From JANNPJ01 sp035474375 (GTDB taxonomy: Bacteria; Actinomycetota; Actinomycetes; Actinomycetales; Kineosporiaceae), in NCBI GenBank assembly GCA_035474375.1, contig DATINJ010000269.1, positions 1 through 64,000 of the forward strand: 64,000 nucleotides of DNA, read 5' to 3'. The position numbers and the translations under genes were made by a program. Shown here one piece after another: positions 58,277 to 64,000 of the stretch; positions within the stretch are counted from its first letter, which is position 1; each line of letters opens with the position of its first letter. The notes under the pieces were generated by a model that was not told the origin of the DNA, did no database searches, and worked only from the letters and a program-made list of their open reading frames with translations.

Positions 58277-59464
58277 TCAGCGGGGCAGGCCGAGCAGCTG
58301 CTCGGCGACAATGTTGCGTTGGACCTCTGAACTGCCGCCCCAGATGGTCTCCGAGCGGGACCAGAGGAAGGCGCGCTGCAACCCGTACCGGGCGGCGTCG
58401 ACGTCGTCGCCGGTCAGCTGGTGATCGGCCCCGGCCACCTCGGTGAACAGGTCACCGAGGTCCTGGTGGGTCTGGCTCCACTGGAGCTTGGTCAGGGACG
58501 ATGTCGCGCCCAGCTCCCGGCCCTGCTCCACCTGAGTCAGGACATGCAGAGAATGCAGCCGCAGCGATTCCAGTTCGATGTGGAGCTGGGCGATGCGCTG
58601 CCGGATCGAGGGGTCCTCGATCGCCGGCCGGCCACCCCGCTCGGTCCGGCGGGCCAACGAGATCACCTCGTCCAGCTCCCGGCGGAAGGCCGTGTACTGG
58701 CCGATCGCTGACGACCCGCGCTCGAACGAGAGCAACAGCATCGCCACCTTCCAGCCTTCGCCCGGAGGACCGAGCACGGAGTCGACCGGCACTCGGGCAT
58801 CGGTGAAGAACACCTCGCCGAAGTCCAGCGAGCCGCTGAGCTGGCGCAGCGGGCGCACCTCAATGCCCGGCGAGTGCAGATCGATCAACAGCATCGACAA
58901 GCCCTGATGCTTGCGCTCGCCCGGGTGGGTGCGGACCAGGGCGAACATCCGGTCGGCGTGCAAGGCGTTCGACGTCCAGATCTTCTGCCCGTTGACGACG
59001 TAGTGGTCACCGTCGCGCACGCCGCGAGTCCGGACGGCGGCCAGGTCGCTGCCCGCGTCCGGCTCGGAGAAGCCCTGGCACCAGATCACTTCGTTGCGCA
59101 GCAGCGGCCCGATGATCTCGCGTTTCTGGGCCTCGGTGCCGATCGCCATCACGGTCGGCGCGAGAAAGGTCAGGCCCAGGGTGTTCACCGTGAGCGGTGC
59201 ACCGGCTCGGGCCAGCTCCTCGTCGTGGATCGCCTTCTGGGCCGGCGTGCCACCCCGGCCGCCGAACTCGGTTGGCCAATCGATTCCGGAGAAGCCGGCG
59301 GCCGCCTTCGCCGCCTCCCAGTCGCGCCGCCGGTCGAAGCTCTGGTCGGGGTCCTGCCTGGACCAGTATCCGAAGGTCCGCCACTGCGGCGGCACGCTGT
59401 CCGCGAGCCAGGCGCGTAGTTCGGCGCGGAACTGCTCGTCCGCCTCGGAGTAGGTCAGGTCCAT
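58277..59464 (-). CDS. acyl-CoA dehydrogenase, large-subunit type
   Basis: A 395-residue acyl-CoA dehydrogenase. Features are WPTEFGGRGGTPAQKAIHDEELARAGAP, WCQGFSEPDAGSDLAAVRTRG, VNGQKIWTSNALHADRMFALVRT and the C-terminal SETIWGGSSEVQRNIVAEQLLGLPR. It resembles FadE26-type subunits that pair with a smaller partner, here the next gene. GGGAGG lies eight bases before the ATG at 59464. It is divergent from the M20 peptidase gene with 62 bp between the starts. The CoA substrate is unknown. Confidence 0.9.
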   Translation of the reverse strand: MDLTYSEADEQFRAELRAWLADSVPPQWRTFGYWSRQDPDQSFDRRRDWEAAKAAAGFSGIDWPTEFGGRGGTPAQKAIHDEELARAGAPLTVNTLGLTFLAPTVMAIGTEAQKREIIGPLLRNEVIWCQGFSEPDAGSDLAAVRTRGVRDGDHYVVNGQKIWTSNALHADRMFALVRTHPGERKHQGLSMLLIDLHSPGIEVRPLRQLSGSLDFGEVFFTDARVPVDSVLGPPGEGWKVAMLLLSFERGSSAIGQYTAFRRELDEVISLARRTERGGRPAIEDPSIRQRIAQLHIELESLRLHSLHVLTQVEQGRELGATSSLTKLQWSQTHQDLGDLFTEVAGADHQLTGDDVDAARYGLQRAFLWSRSETIWGGSSEVQRNIVAEQLLGLPR

Positions 59465-59526
59465 CGCCAAGCCCTCCCGGTCGCCCCTGATGGCGGCCCT
59501 TCGCCGTGCCTCGATACCGTCACCGT

Positions 59527-60921
59527 ATGACCGCCGCGACTGACCCGCATTCGGCAAAACCGCCAGTTCTTGGCTCCGACGTCGACCGTTTGCGGGAGCG
59601 TATCCACGAACTGGTCCCGCAGCTTCGAACCGATCTGGAAGATCTGGTGCGGATTCCGAGCGTGTCCTCGCCGGCCTTCGATCAGGCGCACGTCCAGGCG
59701 AGCGCCGACGCGGTGGCCGACCTGTTGCGGGCTGCGGGTCTGGACGACGTCCAGCAGTTGCGGGTGGACGTCGAGGGCCGTTCCAGTGCCCCGGCCGTCG
59801 TCGCTCGTCGTCCGGGTCCGGAGGGTGCGCCGACGGTGTTGCTCTACGCCCACCACGACGTCCAACCGCCGGGCGCGGAGGCAGACTGGGACACCCCGGT
59901 GTTCGAGCCCACCGAGCGTGACGGCCGGCTCTACGGGCGGGGCGCCGCCGACGACAAGGCTGGGGTGATGGTGCACATCGCCGCGCTGCGGGCGCTCGGC
60001 GACGAGCTCGGGGTCGGCCTCGTGGTCTTCGTCGAGGGCGAGGAGGAGATCGGTTCACCGATGTTCGGCGCGTTCCTCGCCGAGTATCACGAACTGCTCG
60101 CCGCCGACGTGATCGTGGTCGCCGACTCGGTGAACTGGAAGGTCGGCGTCCCGGCGCTGACGACCAGCCTGCGCGGGCTGGTGGACGGAACGATCACCGT
60201 GCGCACCCTGGACCATGCGGTGCATTCGGGGATGTTCGGCGGTCCGGTGCCGGACGCGATGCTGGCCACTGTCCGATTGCTGGATTCGTTCTGGGACGCG
60301 AACGGCGACCTCGCGGTGGCCGGGCTGGTGGCCGGTGAGGCCGAGGCGCTGGACTACCCGGAGGCGGATCTGCGGGCGGACTCCGGCGTGCTCGACGGCG
60401 TCCAGTTGATCGGTACCGGGAGCCTGACCTCGCGGTTGTGGACCAAACCGGCGTTGACCATCATCGGGATCGACGCGACCAGCGTGGCTGCGGCGTCCAA
60501 CACACTGCTGCCCGAGGTGCGGGTGAAGTTCGCGCTCCGGATCGCCCCCGGCCAGGACCCGGTTGCCGCTTCCAAGGCGCTGCGTCGGCACGCCGAGTTG
60601 AATGCCCCGTTCGGGGCCAGGGTGGAGGTCACCGAGGGCGAGACCGGCCACGCGTTCGCCGCCGATGTCGAGGGACCGGTCTACCGGACCGCCCGCTGGG
60701 CCTTGGAGCAGGCTTGGGGGACGGCGCCGGTGCAGATCGGAATCGGCGGATCGATTCCGTTCATCGCGGACCTACTGGCCGCTTACCCGGCGGCGACAGT
60801 CCTGGTCACCGGCGTGGAGGACCCGGACAGCCGAGCTCACGGCGCGAACGAGTCACTGCACCTGGGCGAGTTCGAGCGGGCCTGCCTGGCCGAGACCCTG
60901 CTCCTCAAAGCCCTCGGCTGA
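59527..60921 (+). CDS. M20-family dipeptidase
   Basis: A 464-residue zinc peptidase of the M20 family (CNDP-like dipeptidases). Metal ligands lie in LYAHHDVQPPG, LYGRGAADDKAGVMVH, EGEEEIGSP and VADSVNW, with the final histidine in SRAHGANESLHLGEF. The dimerisation domain with DHAVHSGMFGG sits between. The ATG at 59527 has TACCGT six bases upstream and no Shine-Dalgarno sequence, suggesting a leaderless start. A bidirectional terminator follows. Confidence 0.9.
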   Translation: MTAATDPHSAKPPVLGSDVDRLRERIHELVPQLRTDLEDLVRIPSVSSPAFDQAHVQASADAVADLLRAAGLDDVQQLRVDVEGRSSAPAVVARRPGPEGAPTVLLYAHHDVQPPGAEADWDTPVFEPTERDGRLYGRGAADDKAGVMVHIAALRALGDELGVGLVVFVEGEEEIGSPMFGAFLAEYHELLAADVIVVADSVNWKVGVPALTTSLRGLVDGTITVRTLDHAVHSGMFGGPVPDAMLATVRLLDSFWDANGDLAVAGLVAGEAEALDYPEADLRADSGVLDGVQLIGTGSLTSRLWTKPALTIIGIDATSVAAASNTLLPEVRVKFALRIAPGQDPVAASKALRRHAELNAPFGARVEVTEGETGHAFAADVEGPVYRTARWALEQAWGTAPVQIGIGGSIPFIADLLAAYPAATVLVTGVEDPDSRAHGANESLHLGEFERACLAETLLLKALG

Positions 60922-60937
60922 GGCCCGGAAGAGCTCG

Positions 60938-60988
60938 GGATTTGGGGAAGGTCCGGCCGAGGGTCCTGAGCCGGATCTTCCCCAATCC
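60938..60988. terminator. bidirectional terminator
   Basis: GGATTTGGGGAAGGTCCGGC at 60938-60957 pairs with GCCGGATCTTCCCCAATCC at 60970-60988 with one bulge and one mismatch, between two converging genes. Confidence 0.8.
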
Positions 60989-60996
60989 GGCGAACC

Positions 60997-61560
60997 TCAG
61001 GCGACGGTGAGATCGAGGTCAATCGTGAACGGGACCGAGAGTTTGAGGCGATCGTGGTGGATCCCGGTCAGCGCATAGGTGGACGTCGCTGGATCGAGTT
61101 CGTAGACGTAGACGACGGGTTTGCCGTCCTTCGTCTCGATCCTCCAGTAGTGCTCGATCCCCGACTGGGCATACAGCTGCGGCTTGCGCTCGCGGTCAAG
61201 TATTTCGGACGCGGGTGAGACAACCTCGATCGCCAGAAGGACGGCCTCAGCCGGAAACCAGGTTGCCTCGTCGTCGAGGAAGGCGGCGTCGATCAGGGCG
61301 ACATCCGGTTCCGGTCGCTGCCGGGTGTTGAGCACGACCGACATCTCGCGGACGGCTTCCAGGCCCTCGGGCGCAGCCTGGCTCAGGCCGGCGTGCAGGC
61401 GAGAAACCAGCTTCATGTGAAGCAATTTCTGCGGACTCACCAGAATCAGACCCCCGTCGATCAACTCCGTGTGCGGGGGCAATCCTGGCAGATGGTCCAG
61501 ATCGTCAGCGGTGAAGCCACCCTCAGGTCGTAGCCAGTCCGGCACTGGTTCAACGCTCAT
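60997..61560 (-). CDS. Uma2-family putative endonuclease (DUF820)
   Basis: A 187-residue protein of the Uma2/DUF820 family with a PD-(D/E)xK nuclease fold. It shows TELIDGGLILVSPQKLLH, EPDVALIDAAFL, LLAIEVVSPASEILDRERKPQLYAQSGIEHYWRIE, where the E-V-x-K-like part supplies the metal ligands. These proteins are abundant in cyanobacteria and actinobacteria; their role is unproven. GGAGG precedes the ATG at 61560 by six bases. Direct repeats and a hairpin lie upstream. Confidence 0.85.
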   Translation of the reverse strand: MSVEPVPDWLRPEGGFTADDLDHLPGLPPHTELIDGGLILVSPQKLLHMKLVSRLHAGLSQAAPEGLEAVREMSVVLNTRQRPEPDVALIDAAFLDDEATWFPAEAVLLAIEVVSPASEILDRERKPQLYAQSGIEHYWRIETKDGKPVVYVYELDPATSTYALTGIHHDRLKLSVPFTIDLDLTVA

Positions 61561-61585
61561 GCGTACCTCCACCTGACCCGTCACC

Positions 61586-61651
61586 GTTCTGGCGCAAATG
61601 CCAGAACGCCACTAGACCTCCGTCAAAGTCTAATAGACCTCGGTCAACGTC
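61586..61651. promoter_or_regulatory. hairpin and 18-bp direct repeats upstream of Uma2 gene
   Basis: GTTCTGG (61586-61592) and CCAGAAC (61601-61607) form a short dyad. Just beyond it TAGACCTCCGTCAAAGTC (61613-61630) recurs as TAGACCTCGGTCAACGTC (61634-61651), 21 bp apart, so on the same helix face. On the minus strand each copy contains TTGAC. The block may be the promoter-operator of the Uma2 gene. Confidence 0.4.
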
Positions 61652-61709
61652 GGAGTGACCACATTCAGGGTCCGGCTCCGTCGTTTCCGCGACCGCCTAT
61701 GGTTTCCGG

Positions 61710-62966
61710 TCAGCCGGGGAGGGCGAGCATCTGGTCCAGGGCGACCCGGGCCCAGTGCGCGACGTCCGGGTCCACCACGATCCGGTTGACGACCCGGCCG
61801 GCCGCCAGGCTCTCCAGGCTCCAGACCAGGTGCGGCAGATCGATCCGGTTCATCGTGGAGCAGAAGCAGACATTCCGTTCCAGGAAGGTGATCTGCTGCT
61901 CGGGGTGCTGGTTCGCCAGCCGGCGGACCAGGTTCAGCTCGGTTCCGATCGCCCAGGAGCTGCCCGCCGGAGCGGCTTCCACCGTGCGGATGATGAACTC
62001 GGTGGATCCGACCAGGTCGGCGCTGTTCACCACCTCGTGTCGGCACTCGGGGTGAACCAGAACCTGGACCCCGGGCACGCGCTCGCGCACCGCGTTCACG
62101 TTGGCTTCGGTGAACCGACCGTGCACCGAGCAGTGCCCACGCCAGAGGATCATTCGGGCATCGCGCAACTGCTGCTCGGTGAGCCCACCCATCGGCTTGT
62201 GCGGGTCGTAGATCACACACTCGCCCAGGGCGATGCCGAGCTGCAGGACAGCGGTGTTCCGCCCGAGGTGCTGATCCGGCAGGAAGAGCACCTTGCCCCG
62301 GCCGGTCGGTCGCTGCTCGAAGGCCCAATCCAAGGCGGTACGGGCGTTGGACGACGTGCAGACCGTCCCACCGTGCCGTCCGGTGAAGGCTTTGATCGCG
62401 GCGGACGAGTTCATGTACGTGACCGGGACGACCTCCTCCGCCACGCCGGCCTCGACCAGGGTGTCCCAGCACTCCTCGACCTGGGCGATCGCTGCCATGT
62501 CCGCCATCGAGCAGCCGGCCGCCAGGTCCGGCAGCACGACCTGCTGGTGTGTGGCGGTCAGGATGTCGGCGCTCTCGGCCATGAAGTGGACGCCGCAGAA
62601 CACGATGTACTCGGCGTCCGGGCGGTTGGCGGCGTCCCGGGCGAGCTTGAACGAATCCCCGGTGACGTCGGCGAACTCGATCACCTCGTCGCGCTGATAG
62701 TGGTGACCAAGGACGAACGCCCGGCTGCCGAGGGCTTCGCGCGCCGCGCGGGCCCGGGACACCAGGTCCGGGTCGGACGGCGCGGGCAGATCACCTGGGC
62801 ATTCGACACCGCGCTCGCTGCGTAGGTCCTGGCCTCGGCCGAGCAGCAGCAGTGCGCTCGGTGTGGCAGCCGGCTCAGCGAAACCGCCGGGCCCGGGAGC
62901 CGATAGTCCGGCCGACGAATCAGCCGAGGTGCTGCTCTTGATCATCGTGGGCGGCCTCGTGGTCAT
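61710..62966 (-). CDS. nadA: quinolinate synthase A
   Basis: A 418-residue iron-sulfur enzyme that condenses iminoaspartate with dihydroxyacetone phosphate to quinolinate in NAD synthesis. The cluster cysteines are in VFCGVHFMAE, TVCTSSNA and VHPECRHEV; other family parts are VLGHHYQRDEVIEFAD, LFLPDQHLGRNTA and CFCSTMNRIDLPHL. The first 70 residues are a variable extension. The ATG at 62966 has GACAAT six bases upstream. nadB and nadC, usual partners, are not in the window. It is divergent from the glycerate kinase gene. Confidence 0.94.
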   Translation of the reverse strand: MTTRPPTMIKSSTSADSSAGLSAPGPGGFAEPAATPSALLLLGRGQDLRSERGVECPGDLPAPSDPDLVSRARAAREALGSRAFVLGHHYQRDEVIEFADVTGDSFKLARDAANRPDAEYIVFCGVHFMAESADILTATHQQVVLPDLAAGCSMADMAAIAQVEECWDTLVEAGVAEEVVPVTYMNSSAAIKAFTGRHGGTVCTSSNARTALDWAFEQRPTGRGKVLFLPDQHLGRNTAVLQLGIALGECVIYDPHKPMGGLTEQQLRDARMILWRGHCSVHGRFTEANVNAVRERVPGVQVLVHPECRHEVVNSADLVGSTEFIIRTVEAAPAGSSWAIGTELNLVRRLANQHPEQQITFLERNVCFCSTMNRIDLPHLVWSLESLAAGRVVNRIVVDPDVAHWARVALDQMLALPG

Positions 62967-62985
62967 TCACGGATTGTCACACGGC

Positions 62986-64000
62986 ATGATGGCGGCCGTG
63001 CACGTGCTTATTGCTCCGGACAGCTTCGACGGAACTCTCACCGCAGCGGAGGCGGCCGACGCGATCGCCTCGGGCTGGCGACGCCACGCTCCCGGGGATG
63101 ACCTGGACCTCTGCCCGCTCTCGGACGGTGGTCCGGGCTTCGTCGATGCGGTCCACGCAGGCCTCGGTGGCCGCTTGATTCCGGTCGAGGTGCCCGGCCC
63201 ACTGGGGGAGCCCGCTCTGGGCGTGATCCTGCTCACGGACCACCCCGATGCCGGCTCGCAGACACACCCGAACGGGCCGACCGGGTATCTCGAATCCGCC
63301 CAGGTGTGCGGGTTGGCTCTGGTGCCGGTCCAGGAGCGCGACGTCGGCCGAAGTAGCAGTTTCGGTCTGGGCGTGTTGATCGCGGCGGCGCTGACGGCCG
63401 GCGCTCGGCGGCTGGTGATCGGCCTCGGTGGGGTGGCGACCAATGACGGTGGAGCGGGCCTGCTGGCCGGCCTCGCCCAGGCGCTTGATGTCCCGGGTGC
63501 GGACGAACTCGTCGCCGCTCTGGCCGGCGGTGGGGAATCGTTGCGCGGCGTCACCGCCGATCAGGTGGTCGCTCTCGGCCGGCTCCGGGAACGCCTGGCG
63601 GAGATCGACGTGGTGGCGGCCAGCGACCTCGACGTCACCCTGCTCGGCTTCAAAGGCACCAGCTCGTTGTATGCCGCGCAGAAGGGGGCAACCGCGGAAC
63701 AAGCACAGGAACTTGACCTGGCGATCAGCGATTTCGCCCGAGCTGCCCTGGAAGTGACCGGTCTGCCGCAGCGCCTGGTAGCCGAACCAGGATCCGGCGC
63801 CGCCGGCGGTCTCGGCTTCGGGTTGTCCCTGCTCGGTGCCCGTCGCGAACCGGGTGCCAGCGCCGTGGCCGAGGCGGTCGGGCTGCCGGCTCGGCTGAAG
63901 CGGGTCGACGTCGTGATCACCGGCGAGGGCACCCTCGACTGGCAGTCGCTGCGCGGCAAGGTGGTCACCGCGGTCGCGAAGCTGGCTCAAGAGGTAGCCG
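62986..64000 (+). CDS. glycerate kinase, 3' end cut by window
   Basis: The first 338 codons of a GckA/GlxK-type glycerate kinase, which phosphorylates glycerate with ATP; the frame is open at the window end. Visible features are LIAPDSFDGTLTAAEAADAI, LCPLSDGGPGFVDAV, VIGLGGVATNDGGAGLLAGL, FKGTSSLYAAQKGAT, EPGSGAAGGLGFGL and VVITGEGTLDWQSLRGK. The family's DGGEG reads DGGPG here. Start codons at 62986 (ATG) or 62998 (GTG) are possible. It begins 19 bp from the divergent nadA start. Confidence 0.9.
   Translation, partial: MMAAVHVLIAPDSFDGTLTAAEAADAIASGWRRHAPGDDLDLCPLSDGGPGFVDAVHAGLGGRLIPVEVPGPLGEPALGVILLTDHPDAGSQTHPNGPTGYLESAQVCGLALVPVQERDVGRSSSFGLGVLIAAALTAGARRLVIGLGGVATNDGGAGLLAGLAQALDVPGADELVAALAGGGESLRGVTADQVVALGRLRERLAEIDVVAASDLDVTLLGFKGTSSLYAAQKGATAEQAQELDLAISDFARAALEVTGLPQRLVAEPGSGAAGGLGFGLSLLGARREPGASAVAEAVGLPARLKRVDVVITGEGTLDWQSLRGKVVTAVAKLAQEVA

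Noticed and set aside
61586..61607. Terminator for nadA
   Set aside because: The stem is only 7 bp, without a T-run, and lies upstream of the Uma2 start rather than directly after the nadA stop codon.

Overview
The window is chromosomal DNA of a high-GC actinobacterium. This rests on GC-rich codon third positions, frequent GTG starts, a GlnE adenylyltransferase beside type I glutamine synthetase genes, an F420-dependent reductase family, and a gene order (dlaT/sucB, TIGR01777 epimerase, lipB, lipA, DUF4191, RDD, glnA1 ... glnE, glnA2, with pepA, gcvT, cobS, cobT close by) that matches the Rv2206-Rv2222c region of Mycobacterium tuberculosis as I remember it. The genus cannot be fixed from the sequence alone. 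I see no rRNA, tRNA, insertion sequence or CRISPR array.

Layout. 1-9.8 kb: a GlnA2-type glutamine synthetase, an AT-richer ATP-grasp gene, an acyltransferase, a CYTH protein, an F420-type reductase, a class I amidotransferase and glnE. 9.8-21.4 kb: a universal stress protein with an ArsB/SLC13-type carrier, a fused SecDF, a type II glutamine synthetase (glnII), a 14-TM drug-type MFS exporter, and an 859-residue regulator with a SARP module at its C terminus. 22.1-33.3 kb: one long, tightly packed LacI-controlled operon. It encodes two sugar ABC permeases and a lipoprotein, two Gfo/Idh/MocA dehydrogenases, a DUF993 aldolase-like protein, a TIM-barrel isomerase, a secreted pectate lyase, a PmoA-like protein and the LacI repressor. 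33.3-47.3 kb: glnA1 with a four-half-site GlnR box, then lipoate and 2-oxoacid dehydrogenase genes (lipA, lipB, E2, E3) and a Ser/Thr kinase-like protein whose promoter carries two consensus DnaA boxes. 47.3-64 kb: a 13-residue-repeat protein, pepA, gcvT, the cobU-cobT-cobS operon, an acyl-CoA dehydrogenase pair with a TetR gene, an M20 peptidase, a Uma2 nuclease, nadA and a glycerate kinase cut by the window end.

How genes work together. Nitrogen: GlnA1 keeps the adenylylation tyrosine that GlnE modifies, whereas GlnA2 lacks it and GlnII belongs to a different family. Lipoate: LipB and LipA make the cofactor attached to the two lipoyl domains of the E2 encoded nearby, with E3 next to it. Carbon: a repressor encoded at the end of the sugar operon probably binds two near-identical palindromes at its start. 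Cobalamin: CobU, CobT and CobS cover the last nucleotide-loop steps.

Most unusual items: the six-fold QDKW repeat protein (48047-48325), the SARP regulator with reversed domain order and an out-of-frame-looking linker, the DnaA-box pair at 41025-41062, the 24-bp-spaced operator array at 21844-21904, a set of long-armed intergenic inverted repeats (one lying in a decayed gene), and many genes with a TANNNT element six bases before the start codon, which suggests leaderless mRNAs.
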